Part shown: positions 1 through 7,323 of the stretch, piece after piece
Layout: each line of letters opens with the position of its first letter
How positions within the stretch are numbered: position 1 is the first letter of the stretch
Origin: JBEKYH01 sp049511115
Lineage (GTDB): Bacteria > Planctomycetota > Phycisphaerae > Tepidisphaerales > Tepidisphaeraceae
Assembly: GCA_049511115.1 (NCBI GenBank)
Contig: JBEKYH010000011.1
Location: 1-23,623 of the forward strand
Direction of reading: 5' to 3'
DNA length: 23,623 nucleotides
The notes under the pieces: generated by a model
The model's database searches: none
Told to the model about the DNA's origin: nothing
What the model saw: the letters and a program-made list of their open reading frames with translations, nothing else
Position numbers and translations under genes: made by a program

Positions 1-551
1 AAATATACGTCTGGAAAATCGATCGCGTATGGATTGTGCCCGTGTGAAAAAGCTTCGCAGGCAGCCTTGGTCATTTCCGACACGTCAATAAATGGCGTGG
101 GCGAAAACCGCAGCATCGCCAGTCCGAGTACAAAATACGCCGCCAGAAATATCGGGAACGCCAAACGTTTGCTCCAGCGGTCCCAGAACACCGCCGCCAC
201 CGCCAACAAGAATAGCGCCGGGAGGGCAACCCAATTAAACGCCGCCGGTACGTCATGCTGCTCAATCGGTTGGTGCTGGGAAAGTTCAAGTAGCTCCCAG
301 CAGATTCCGGCCATGCAAGCCGCCAGCGCCAGCCGATTCCATGCCGCCGACTGTAAACTTCGCCCGGGCCATAAAGTTCCCGCCCAGGCGAGGATGATTC
401 CCAAAGTGAGCCACTTCAATCCCGAGCCGTCGCCGTAATCGCCGCGGCTGATTTCCAGGGCATGTCCGATGACCGCTGCCGCCGCCGCCCATAGGGCCGC
501 GCTCATCCCGCCGGTTTTGGGCCGCGCGATTCCCCTGGCGACATCGTCCAT
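1..551 (-). CDS. Membrane protein, possibly glycosyltransferase-like, C-terminus outside window
   Basis: An uninterrupted minus-strand frame runs from an ATG at 551 to the left edge, giving at least 183 residues. A GGAG ribosome binding site lies about 8 bases before the ATG. After a short basic N-terminus there are several hydrophobic stretches that look like membrane segments: about residues 18-30, 46-60, 72-85, 105-120 and 132-145. They are followed by an extramembrane stretch with DVSEMTKAACEAF and then HGHNPY. An acidic residue followed by an ALL-x-GxNPY-like motif is typical of integral-membrane mannosyl/arabinosyl-type glycosyltransferases (GT-C fold, DUF2029-like), so this is a plausible family. 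It is inferred from one motif only, and the catalytic core lies beyond the window. The gene is divergent from pdhA. Confidence 0.7.
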   Translation of the reverse strand, partial: MDDVARGIARPKTGGMSAALWAAAAAVIGHALEISRGDYGDGSGLKWLTLGIILAWAGTLWPGRSLQSAAWNRLALAACMAGICWELLELSQHQPIEQHDVPAAFNWVALPALFLLAVAAVFWDRWSKRLAFPIFLAAYFVLGLAMLRFSPTPFIDVSEMTKAACEAFSHGHNPYAIDFPDVY

Positions 552-569
552 TAAAATCTCCACAAACCC

Positions 570-598
570 TTCATAACCGCCTATTTACCCCATTCCAA
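570..598 (-). promoter_or_regulatory. Candidate sigma70-type promoter for the left-edge membrane protein
   Basis: Read on the minus strand, TTGGAA (593-598) and TATGAA (570-575) are separated by 17 bases. Each hexamer matches consensus at four of six positions. The -10 box ends about 19 bases before the ATG at 551. The match is by eye and moderate. Confidence 0.3.
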
Positions 599-642
599 AC
601 CCCCGCGCCTTCATTTCCAAGTAACTTTGCCCGACAAAGCCA

Positions 643-671
643 TTGAAGGCGGGATGATTTGGCCCTAAACT
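643..671 (+). promoter_or_regulatory. Candidate sigma70-type promoter for the pdh operon
   Basis: TTGAAG (643-648) and TAAACT (666-671) are separated by 17 bases. Each box matches consensus at four of six positions. A start near 678 would leave a leader of about 75 bases before the preferred pdhA ATG. Confidence 0.4.
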
Positions 672-753
672 GCCATCAGCCGCGTCGCCAACCGCAACCC
701 CTGGAGGCGATGTGGACGGGCCAACCAGCCCCTTATTCTTGGAGATCCTGCCC

Positions 754-1806
754 ATGGCTGTAGCTCACGATGTTGAAAAGCCGGCGGCTGTGCCCGTCGT
801 AACCAAACCTTCACCTGTATCCGACGGACAACTCGAACGCGACCGCCTGCGTATGATGTTGCTCATCCGGCGGTTTGAAGAACGCACCTTTCAGGAATAC
901 ACCCGCCCCGGCCAGAAGATCGGCGGGTTTTGTCATTTATATAGCGGACAGGAAGCCATCGCCGTGGGCACCGCCGCGATCTTCGACAAAACGCGCGATT
1001 ACCTGTTGAACGGTTATCGTTGCCACGGACACAGCCTGGCGCTGGGCATGAGCCCGCGCGCCGCCATGGCCGAACTCTTTGGCAAGGCGACCGGTTGCTC
1101 CAGGGGGAAGGGCGGCTCCATGCACCTCTTCCAGGCCGAAGTGGGCAATATGGGCGGGCACGGCATCGTCGGCGGGCAAATTCCCCTCGGCGTGGGAATG
1201 GGATTCACGCAAATGTATCTCAAGACCGGGGGCGTGACCTTCACTTTCATGGGCGACGGGGCCATCAATCAGGGGACCTTCAACGAATCACTGAACCTGG
1301 CCAGCTTGTACAAGCTCCCGTGCATATTCGTCGTCGAAAATAATGGCGTGGCCATGGGAACGCAGATTGAGCGTTCCAGCGCCGATAAGGAACTGGCCCG
1401 CCGCGGCGGTGGCTATGCCATGCCGCACTGGTCTATTGACGGCAACGATGTGGACATCGTGATCCGCGAATTTTCCAAGGCCATGGATCGCGCCCGCTCG
1501 CTGCAAGGTCCCAGCTTCATCATCGCCAACACCTATCGCTTCCGCGGGCACTCCATGAGCGACCCGATGAAGTACCGCACCAAGGAAGAGGCCGAACGCG
1601 CCCGCCTGCGTGACCCCATCGCCCTTTATCATTCCCGGTTGCAGGAAATGGGCCTGATTAACGAGGCGGAGTTTTCGCGCATGGGGGAAGAGGTCGGCGA
1701 GGAAATCGCCCGGATCACCGCCCAGGCCGACAGCGATCCCCACCCCGACCTGCAGGACCGCTTTGACGATGTTCTGGCCGAAAAGTATCCCTATCAACCC
1801 TGGTGA
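754..1806 (+). CDS. pdhA: Pyruvate dehydrogenase E1 component, alpha subunit
   Basis: This is the thiamine-diphosphate-dependent E1 alpha subunit, which with E1 beta decarboxylates pyruvate and acetylates the E2 lipoyl arm. The ThDP/Mg motif is clear: GDG at residues 167-169 and NN at 196-197, counted from the ATG at 754. The YRFRGHSMSDP stretch is the conserved loop that binds the cofactor and holds the phosphorylation-site serine in homologues. RRFEERT near the N-terminus and GGHGIVGGQIPLG are also typical. Length is 350 residues, normal for the family. ATG 754 is preferred because GGAG lies 9 bases upstream; a GTG at 712 after GGAGG would add 14 residues. It is first in an operon with pdhB and pdhC. 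A branched-chain 2-oxoacid dehydrogenase is the alternative, less likely given the overall motif match. Confidence 0.93.
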   Translation: MAVAHDVEKPAAVPVVTKPSPVSDGQLERDRLRMMLLIRRFEERTFQEYTRPGQKIGGFCHLYSGQEAIAVGTAAIFDKTRDYLLNGYRCHGHSLALGMSPRAAMAELFGKATGCSRGKGGSMHLFQAEVGNMGGHGIVGGQIPLGVGMGFTQMYLKTGGVTFTFMGDGAINQGTFNESLNLASLYKLPCIFVVENNGVAMGTQIERSSADKELARRGGGYAMPHWSIDGNDVDIVIREFSKAMDRARSLQGPSFIIANTYRFRGHSMSDPMKYRTKEEAERARLRDPIALYHSRLQEMGLINEAEFSRMGEEVGEEIARITAQADSDPHPDLQDRFDDVLAEKYPYQPW

Positions 1807-1850
1807 GCCGCCCGCCGCGGCGCCGCTCCTTGCAATGAGTGAGAGTGACC

Positions 1851-2837
1851 ATGTCGCAAATGCAGCTTCGTGAAGCCCTTCGAGCCGCCATGACCGAGGA
1901 AATGGAGCGCGATCCGCGCGTCTTCCTCATCGGCGAGGAAGTGGCTGAATACAACGGCGCCTACAAAGTCTCCGAAGGGATGCTCGCCAAATTCGGCCCG
2001 CAGCGCATCATCGACACGCCCATCAGCGAAGCCGGTTTTGCCGGCCTCGGCGTCGGCGCGGCCATGACCGGGCTTCGACCCATCGTCGAGTTTATGAGCT
2101 GGTCGTTCACCCTGGTCTGCATGGACCAGATCATGAACAACGCCGCCAACGTGCGCTATATGTCCGGCGGGCAATTCAAAGTTCCCGTCACCTTCCGCGG
2201 CGGAAACGGCATCGCCCACCAGCTTGCCGCCACGCACAGCCATCGCATGGAATCGGTCTACGCCCGTATCCCTGGCCTGATCGTCGTCGCGCCCTCCACG
2301 CCTGCCGAAGCCAAGGGACTACTGAAAAGCTCCATCCGCTGCGACGATCCGGTGATCTTTCTTGAATCGGAAAAGATGCTCGCGGACATGGGCGAAGTTC
2401 CCGATTCCAACGAATTCACGATTCCCCTGGGCGTCGCCAACGTCGAACGGCGCGGCGCGGACGTGACGATCCTCAGCTACGGCCGCCCGCTGCAGCGCGT
2501 GGTCAGATCAGCCGTGGAGGCCCTGGAGAAAGATCACGGCGTCGATGCCGAATTGATCGACCTGCGGACCCTGCGCCCGCTGGACACGGCCACAATCCTG
2601 GAATCCATCAAGAAGACCGGGCGCTGCGTGATTATCGACGAGGATTGGGGCTATTGCGGGATGGGCAGCGGCATCCTGTACAAGATTCAAAAGCCGGCGT
2701 TCGATTATCTCGACGCGCCGATCGAATATATCCACAGCGATGAAATCCCCGTCCCGTTTAACCACTTCCTGGAAGAGGCGATGCTTCCCAGCGTGGATCG
2801 GATCGTGTCGGCCGTGAAGGAAGTCTGCTACAACTGA
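1851..2837 (+). CDS. pdhB: Pyruvate dehydrogenase E1 component, beta subunit
   Basis: This E1 beta subunit completes the E1 heterotetramer and supplies the catalytic glutamate region that activates thiamine diphosphate. Recognisable features are LREALRAAMTEEM at the start, LIGEEVAEYNGAYKV, the GFAGLGVGAAMTGLRPIVEF segment of the pyrimidine-binding domain, and the C-terminal transketolase domain with LIDLRTLRPLD. The protein is 328 residues from ATG 1851, the usual size. A GTG at 1839 would add four residues. Neither start has a strong ribosome binding site, so translation may depend on pdhA, which ends 44 bases upstream. pdhC follows after 74 bases. Confidence 0.93.
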   Translation: MSQMQLREALRAAMTEEMERDPRVFLIGEEVAEYNGAYKVSEGMLAKFGPQRIIDTPISEAGFAGLGVGAAMTGLRPIVEFMSWSFTLVCMDQIMNNAANVRYMSGGQFKVPVTFRGGNGIAHQLAATHSHRMESVYARIPGLIVVAPSTPAEAKGLLKSSIRCDDPVIFLESEKMLADMGEVPDSNEFTIPLGVANVERRGADVTILSYGRPLQRVVRSAVEALEKDHGVDAELIDLRTLRPLDTATILESIKKTGRCVIIDEDWGYCGMGSGILYKIQKPAFDYLDAPIEYIHSDEIPVPFNHFLEEAMLPSVDRIVSAVKEVCYN

Positions 2838-2864
2838 TTGAACTGATTGGGGAGCTGATTGGGG
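2834..2864 (+). repeat. Short triplicated CTGATTG at the pdhB stop codon
   Basis: CTGATTG occurs at 2834, 2843 and 2855. The last two copies extend to CTGATTGGGG with a 12-base period. The first copy contains the pdhB stop codon. It looks like a small local duplication in the pdhB-pdhC spacer, and no function is evident. Confidence 0.5.
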
Positions 2865-2911
2865 CGTTGCATATCGTTTTAGCCACTAAGGTTTAAGCCA
2901 AGGAATCTGCC

Positions 2912-4177
2912 ATGTCTGCCTATGTCACCATGCCGCAACTCTCGGACACGATGTCCCAGGGCGTTGTCGTGAAATGGGTGAAGAAGGAAGGCGAGCCGGT
3001 CAAGCCGGGTGTCACCATCGCCGAAATCGAAACCGACAAAGCCACCATGGAAATGGAGGCATTTGAAGGCGGGACACTGGCATTGATTCTGGCCAAAGAG
3101 GGCGAAAAGGTCGGCGTGGGCATGCCTATTGCGCTAATCGCCACAGGCTCCGAGACAGTTGAACAGGCCCGCCAATGGCACGCCCAGCAGCAGGGGGGCA
3201 ACGCGGCTGCATCTCCCGCCGCCGCCCCCACGGAAGCGAAGGCCGAGGCCAGCGCGGCCCCCACAGCGCCGCCGCAGCAGGCCGTCGCCGTCGCTCCGCC
3301 GCCCCCGAAAGACAACGGCAATCGCCCCATTCGCGTCAGCCCGCTCGCGCGCCGCGCCGCTGCCGAGAAGGGCGTGGATCTCGCCCAGTTGCGCGGCTCC
3401 GGTCCCGGCGGGCGCATCATCCAGCGCGATGTCGTCGGCTTTGCTCAGCCTTCCGCACCGGCACTGGCGGCCTCAGCGGCGCCGTCCGGCAACAAAGAGG
3501 TGCTTCCGCTGTCGAAGATGCGCCTCGCCATCGCCAAACGCCTGCTCGGCTCCAAGCAGAATATTCCTCATTTCTATGAGTCCATCGATGTCGACGTGGA
3601 GGAACTCAGCAAACTCCGAAACGGCATGAACAAGGGCCTGGAAAAAGAAGGCGTGCGCCTGAGCATCGGGGATTTTGTCTCCCGCGCAGTCGCCATGGCG
3701 CTGCTGGAGCATCCCGCCCTCAATGCCACATTTGACGGCGTCAACGTCACACGCTGGGCCGACGTTCACCTGGGAATGGCCGTGGCCCTGCCTGACGGAC
3801 TCATTGTTCCCGTGCTGAAAAACATTCATTTGCTGGGCGTGAAGGAAATCCGCAAGCGCAGCGTTGATCTCGTCGAACGCGCCCGCACGCAGCGGCTCAA
3901 ACAAGACGAAATGAACGGCGCGACCTTCACGCTGACGAATCTGGGCGTTTACGGCGTCCGTGAATTCTGTGCCATCGTCAATCCGCCCGAGGTCGCCATC
4001 CTCGCCATCGGTGCGGCCGAGAAGCGGGCCGTTGTCGTTGACGACGAAATCGTCGCCCGCACCATGATGACGGTCACTCTTTCGGGCGATCACCGCGTCG
4101 TGGACGGCGCAACGGCGGCTGAATTCCTCCGCACCTTCAAGTCGCTCCTCCAGGAGCCGGGCATCATCATCGCCTGA
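2912..4177 (+). CDS. pdhC: Pyruvate dehydrogenase E2, dihydrolipoamide acetyltransferase
   Basis: This E2 core subunit transfers the acetyl group from lipoyl-lysine to CoA. Domains run in the usual order. One lipoyl domain (residues about 1-78) carries the lipoyl lysine K43 in ETDKAT. An Ala/Pro-rich linker (about 90-138) follows. The peripheral-subunit-binding domain (about 141-175) has RVSPLARRAA and GSGPGGRI. The catalytic domain (about 195-421) ends with DHRVVDG, in which H394 and D398 are the conserved active-site pair. Length is 421 residues, normal for a single-lipoyl E2. The ATG at 2912 has AAGGAA about 7 bases upstream. No dihydrolipoamide dehydrogenase (E3) gene follows, so E3 must be encoded elsewhere. 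Confidence 0.93.
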   Translation: MSAYVTMPQLSDTMSQGVVVKWVKKEGEPVKPGVTIAEIETDKATMEMEAFEGGTLALILAKEGEKVGVGMPIALIATGSETVEQARQWHAQQQGGNAAASPAAAPTEAKAEASAAPTAPPQQAVAVAPPPPKDNGNRPIRVSPLARRAAAEKGVDLAQLRGSGPGGRIIQRDVVGFAQPSAPALAASAAPSGNKEVLPLSKMRLAIAKRLLGSKQNIPHFYESIDVDVEELSKLRNGMNKGLEKEGVRLSIGDFVSRAVAMALLEHPALNATFDGVNVTRWADVHLGMAVALPDGLIVPVLKNIHLLGVKEIRKRSVDLVERARTQRLKQDEMNGATFTLTNLGVYGVREFCAIVNPPEVAILAIGAAEKRAVVVDDEIVARTMMTVTLSGDHRVVDGATAAEFLRTFKSLLQEPGIIIA

Positions 4178-4180
4178 TTT

Positions 4181-4205
4181 CCGCGAAGCTGTTTTTCCTT
4201 CGCGG
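4181..4205 (+). terminator. Hairpin after pdhC, terminator-like without a T-tract
   Basis: CCGCGAAG (4181-4188) and CTTCGCGG (4198-4205) form a perfect 8-bp stem with a 9-base loop, beginning 3 bases after the pdhC stop. No run of T follows the stem, although the loop holds five T. It may act as an mRNA 3'-end stabiliser or weak terminator between the pdh genes and the Fur-like gene. Confidence 0.5.
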
Positions 4206-4327
4206 TGGCCAAAAGCACCGGCAGCGCTTAGACTTTATCGCGCTTGTCGCAGACACCGCACATCCTTGCCAACATTCCCAAGATAGCGGCGAATAACCCG
4301 GCCGCTCCGTATGAGCCGGTATGCGCC

Positions 4328-4738
4328 ATGTTCCGGCGCTATCTCCACTCGCAAAAGCAAAAGCTGAAATTCACTCCCGAGCGGGCCATGATCCTCGACG
4401 CCGTCCTGCGCAAGGAGGGTCTCTTTGAGGCGGAGGGATTAGCCACGGATTTGAAAGCCTTGCACCACCACGTCAGCCGCGCCACCGTCTACCGCACACT
4501 GAACCACCTTCAGGACGCGGGAATCCTCCGGCAGGTTTTCTTTGACAATAAGCAGTCGTATTACCAGGTCATCGCCGGACGGCAAAGCTGCGACTATTTG
4601 ATTTGCGTGGCGACAGGGAAAGTCATCGAGTTCAACAGCGATAAACTCAAGGCCTTACGCGACGAAATCTGCCGCGAACACGGTTATGAGCCGCTGAGCC
4701 ATCAGTTTCATATTTTTGGGTTGAGCAAGGCGCGCTAG
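4328..4738 (+). CDS. Fur-family regulator with degenerate metal sites
   Basis: This is a DNA-binding regulator of the Fur/PerR/Zur family. The winged helix is intact: FTPERAMILDAVL (15-27), SRATVYRTLNHLQDAGI (50-66), then the dimerisation half with LICVATGKVIEF (91-102) and REHGYEPLSHQFHIFGL. Counted from ATG 4328 the protein has 136 residues and its numbering runs almost in step with E. coli Fur, which supports this start over a TTG at 4244 (164 residues). Most metal ligands are gone. The usual HHDH is S87-C88-D89-Y90, the first CxxC has C93 but T96, and the C-terminal cysteine pair is replaced by FGLSKAR at the very end. Positions 33 and 81 are F and V. It may respond to something other than metal. 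There is no clear ribosome binding site. Confidence 0.8.
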   Translation: MFRRYLHSQKQKLKFTPERAMILDAVLRKEGLFEAEGLATDLKALHHHVSRATVYRTLNHLQDAGILRQVFFDNKQSYYQVIAGRQSCDYLICVATGKVIEFNSDKLKALRDEICREHGYEPLSHQFHIFGLSKAR

Positions 4739-4777
4739 CGCTGCCAGGGGTGGGTTTGTCGCGCTGTGGAGCAAGGA

Positions 4778-4867
4778 TCAGCACATCGCCATAAACGTGG
4801 CCAGGGCCAATATGGCGATCTTGATCTTCATGTTCCAAAAGGGCTCGGATGTCAGCACAGCCATCAT
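4778..4867 (-). CDS. Possible 29-residue hydrophobic peptide
   Basis: A minus-strand ORF starts with tandem ATG codons (4867 and 4864). AGGAG, preceded by A, lies 8 bases upstream, one of the best ribosome binding sites in the window. The product has a short polar N-terminus, MKIKI at residues 13-17, then an apolar stretch ILALATFMAM ending in a final cysteine. This would fit a tiny membrane peptide or a toxin- or leader-type peptide. It is divergent from the AraC gene and convergent with the Fur-like gene. I do not recognise it; the case rests on the ribosome binding site and hydrophobic composition only. Confidence 0.35.
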   Translation of the reverse strand: MMAVLTSEPFWNMKIKIAILALATFMAMC

Positions 4868-5087
4868 GACATTGGCTCCTTGGCGACGGGAGGTTCAATC
4901 CGCGTTCCGTGATCCCACTCTACCCCAGAACGCACCAATGTCCAAGAAAATAGCCGCTTCCTTAGGTTGCGGCGTCGGTTGGGTTTATGACGCGTGTGGT
5001 GCGGATGCAACAGATTCACCACACCGAATGTGAGCGTGCGGCAACATCCTCGCAAATCCGAAGAATGAGCGCGTGAAAACCTGAGGA

Positions 5088-5117
5088 TTGACAGTCGATC
5101 GGATTGAAATTTATACA
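5088..5117 (+). promoter_or_regulatory. Candidate sigma70 promoter of the AraC-family gene
   Basis: A perfect -35 TTGACA (5088-5093) is followed after 18 bases by TATACA (5112-5117), four of six matches to the -10 consensus. Transcription would start near 5124, giving a leader of about 105 bases before the regulator gene. The sequence around it is more AT-rich than the flanking genes. Confidence 0.55.
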
Positions 5118-5122
5118 TGTAT
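5113..5122. promoter_or_regulatory. Palindrome overlapping the -10 box, candidate operator
   Basis: ATACATGTAT (5113-5122) is a perfect 10-bp palindrome overlapping the putative -10 hexamer. A dimeric regulator bound there would block RNA polymerase. The downstream AraC-type protein itself or another factor could bind it. Only the sequence symmetry is seen; the role is inferred. Confidence 0.35.
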
Positions 5123-5139
5123 CGCATAAGGTTTTTTTT

Positions 5140-5214
5140 GCTGCGAAAAGCGGCCGGCCGCTTGAATCCACAAGAGGATGTACCTACAGATTAGGTGGCA
5201 AACTATTTCGCAGC
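5140..5214 (+). promoter_or_regulatory. Structured 5' leader with nested inverted repeats
   Basis: Within the leader of the AraC-family gene, GCTGCGAAA (5140-5148) pairs with TTTCGCAGC (5206-5214), a perfect 9-bp long-range stem. Inside it is the perfect 16-bp palindrome AAGCGGCCGGCCGCTT (5148-5163). The outer stem ends about 5 bases before the putative ribosome binding site GAAGG (5219-5223), so folding could affect translation. A run of eight T lies just upstream (about 5132-5139). Whether this is an RNA switch, a DNA operator or both cannot be told from sequence. Confidence 0.45.
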
Positions 5215-5229
5215 TAAAGAAGGCGGTAT

Positions 5230-6456
5230 TTGTTGACCATGTTAAAGAATCAAGTTGTTCATGAAGTTCGTCATGCAGATGCGGACGCGGTTCGCGGCGA
5301 GGCGGTTTCGTCGCGGCACATCCTGGAGTCACTCGAGAAAGTCGTTCCCAACGCCCTCAATTGGGTAATGAGTATATTCCCCCGTGGCGCCGTTCAGATT
5401 GTCCAACCAGCCAAGGTTCATGCCTCGTTGCTGAAGAGTTATCACAAGGATTTTCACTCCGATGACCGCGCCACCTGGCAGGCCATCAGATTGAATCGCC
5501 CCTTGACCGAGCGCGAAGCTTGGGAAGGCATTGCCGGCGGATTCGAGGAGTCGCGTTTTTATCGCGAATTCCTGGCCCCTGCCAAACTGCGCTATATGGC
5601 AGTGGCCCCGCTTGCCAGCCCGATCTTCCCGGGTTATCCCGGCGCGTGGGGCGTCTACCGCACCACTGAGCAGGGGGGTTTTTCGGCGGCAGACCTGCAA
5701 CACCTCTCCAAACTGGCCAAGCAATATGATCAGGCGGTCGAAGCCAGCCGCGCTACGCGCCTCGGCAAGACCCCGCCGGCATTGACCTGGATGCGCCGCC
5801 CCTCGGCGCGCCTGTTTGTTTTTGACGGCAATCTCAAGCCCGTGCTTGGCGAATCCGGCATGAATTCTGTGGATGACCGGGTGCGTGAGCAGATGTTGCG
5901 GCACGCCCGCCAGACGCTAGGCCGCGTGGAAGGCAATCCTTTTTCCTCGGATCGGATATGTCTCCCCGATGCGCGCGGCGATCTGTGGGTGTTCCGAGCG
6001 GTCACCTACGCTCATTTCCCGGCGCTGGGTGAGGGTCCGTTCGTTTTTTACTGCATGCAGCCCGACTGCAAGGAGTGGGGCGCCATTCGCCCCGCCGATT
6101 TGCACGCCGACGCCGAACTCGCCCGCCTCGTTCCCGCCATGCAGTTCATGCACCGCGAATTCGGACGCGGCCCGACCCTGAATGAAATCGCCGCAACGGT
6201 GGAGCTCAGCCCGTTCCATTTCCACCGGCGCTTCACCGAGCTGTTTGGAATTACACCCAAGCATTTCCTGCTGGAATGCCAGATTCATTCTGCCAAGACG
6301 CACATGGCCGTCGGCGATGAGGACCTGGTGCAGATCGCCAATTCCTGCGGGTTTGCCCATCAAAGCCATTTCACCAGCCGCTTTAAGCAAGCCACTGGGC
6401 TCACCCCGACCGGCTGGCGTAAACTGGCCGATGAAATGCGCCTGCCAACCCGGTAA
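5230..6456 (+). CDS. Transcriptional regulator: GAF-like N-terminus fused to AraC-type HTH
   Basis: The C-terminal hundred residues are a standard AraC/XylS DNA-binding domain. The first helix-turn-helix is about residues 318-339 (LNEIAATVELSPFHFHRRF). The second is about 365-386, ending in the family signature FTSRFKQATGLTP. The N-terminal part (about 60-190) resembles the GAF-like sensor regions of some LuxR-type regulators, with ESRFYREFLAPAKLRYMAVAPL and GGFSAADLQHLSKLAKQYDQAV. The next segment (about 205-290) is of unknown type. I see no AraC arabinose-binding cupin. Start choice: TTG 5230 has GAAGG 6 bases upstream; an ATG at 5239 would remove three residues but lies 15 bases from that site. 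mqnA follows 18 bases after the stop, in the same frame. The effector is unknown. Confidence 0.8.
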   Translation: MLTMLKNQVVHEVRHADADAVRGEAVSSRHILESLEKVVPNALNWVMSIFPRGAVQIVQPAKVHASLLKSYHKDFHSDDRATWQAIRLNRPLTEREAWEGIAGGFEESRFYREFLAPAKLRYMAVAPLASPIFPGYPGAWGVYRTTEQGGFSAADLQHLSKLAKQYDQAVEASRATRLGKTPPALTWMRRPSARLFVFDGNLKPVLGESGMNSVDDRVREQMLRHARQTLGRVEGNPFSSDRICLPDARGDLWVFRAVTYAHFPALGEGPFVFYCMQPDCKEWGAIRPADLHADAELARLVPAMQFMHREFGRGPTLNEIAATVELSPFHFHRRFTELFGITPKHFLLECQIHSAKTHMAVGDEDLVQIANSCGFAHQSHFTSRFKQATGLTPTGWRKLADEMRLPTR

Positions 6457-6474
6457 GCTTCGCGCGGCAAAACC

Positions 6475-7311
6475 TTGGCCCATTGGAATCAAAATTCGTC
6501 GCCCACCCGGCCAATCCGTCTGGGCGGCGTCAGCTATCTCAATTCCAAGCCCCTCCTGTACGGCTTGGATCGGGACCCTGATATTCAACTGACGTTGGAC
6601 GTGCCGGCGCGCCTTCTTGGCGGATTGCGCGCTGGTGCATTCGACGTTGCCCTGCTTCCGGTGATTGATCTCCAGAAGATGAACGGCCTGAGCGTCGTGC
6701 CTTCTGGCGGCATCGGCTCCGACGGCCCCACGCTGACGGTGCGAATCTTCAGCTCGGTGCCGCTGGACAGAATAGAAACCCTGGCCTGCGATCCCGACAG
6801 CCACACGTCCGTCGTGCTGGCCCAGATCATCCTGGCCAGGCGCTACGGCCTGTCGCCGCGGCTTACGGCGCGGGGAGAGGAATCTCCATCACGTCTGCTC
6901 ATCGGCGATAAAGTTGTCTGCGAGGCGCCGTCGGGGTTGGACTATCAACTCGATCTGGGCCAGGCCTGGAAAGAGTTGACGGGCCTTCCGTTCGTTTTCG
7001 CGGTCTGGACCGCCGCTCCGGGCGTCGACCTGGGCGATCTTCCCCAGCGCCTTCTGGAAGCCAAACGCGAAGGTCTCGCTCATCTTGACGAAATTGTCGA
7101 ACAACATGCCGTTCCGCGCGGCTGGCCGGCGGCTCTGGCCCGCCAATACCTGGGTGTCAATCTCTGTTTTGACATTGCCCAACCCCAGTTAAAAGCGATC
7201 TCTCTCTTTCATCAGCTCGCCGCCGAGGACCGGCTGATCTCACAGCCGCCGCGGCCGCTGATTTTGCACGAATCTCAAAGGTTCCTTGCCATATCGCCAC
7301 CCCCTGACTAG
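6475..7311 (+). CDS. mqnA: Chorismate dehydratase of the futalosine menaquinone pathway
   Basis: MqnA removes water from chorismate to give 3-[(1-carboxyvinyl)oxy]benzoate, the first step of futalosine-route menaquinone synthesis. The signature GGVSYLNSKPLLYGL lies at residues 17-31. LRAGAFDVALLPVIDL is the next conserved block, and DPDSHTSVVLAQIIL is the family's ligand-binding loop region. The periplasmic-binding-protein-like fold and length of 278 residues are as expected. MqnD is a paralogue of similar fold, but the N-terminal SYLN motif favours MqnA. The only start available after the upstream stop is TTG 6475, and no ribosome binding site is visible. Translation is probably coupled to the AraC-family gene 18 bases upstream. 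Other mqn genes are not in the window. Confidence 0.85.
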   Translation: MAHWNQNSSPTRPIRLGGVSYLNSKPLLYGLDRDPDIQLTLDVPARLLGGLRAGAFDVALLPVIDLQKMNGLSVVPSGGIGSDGPTLTVRIFSSVPLDRIETLACDPDSHTSVVLAQIILARRYGLSPRLTARGEESPSRLLIGDKVVCEAPSGLDYQLDLGQAWKELTGLPFVFAVWTAAPGVDLGDLPQRLLEAKREGLAHLDEIVEQHAVPRGWPAALARQYLGVNLCFDIAQPQLKAISLFHQLAAEDRLISQPPRPLILHESQRFLAISPPPD

Positions 7312-7323
7312 AACTATCCGCCT

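Noticed and set aside
710..763. 17-codon leader ORF from ATG 710 before pdhA
   Set aside because: It has GGAGG just upstream, but spacing is only 2-3 bases and it overlaps the pdhA start region. There is no attenuator-like structure to support a leader peptide.
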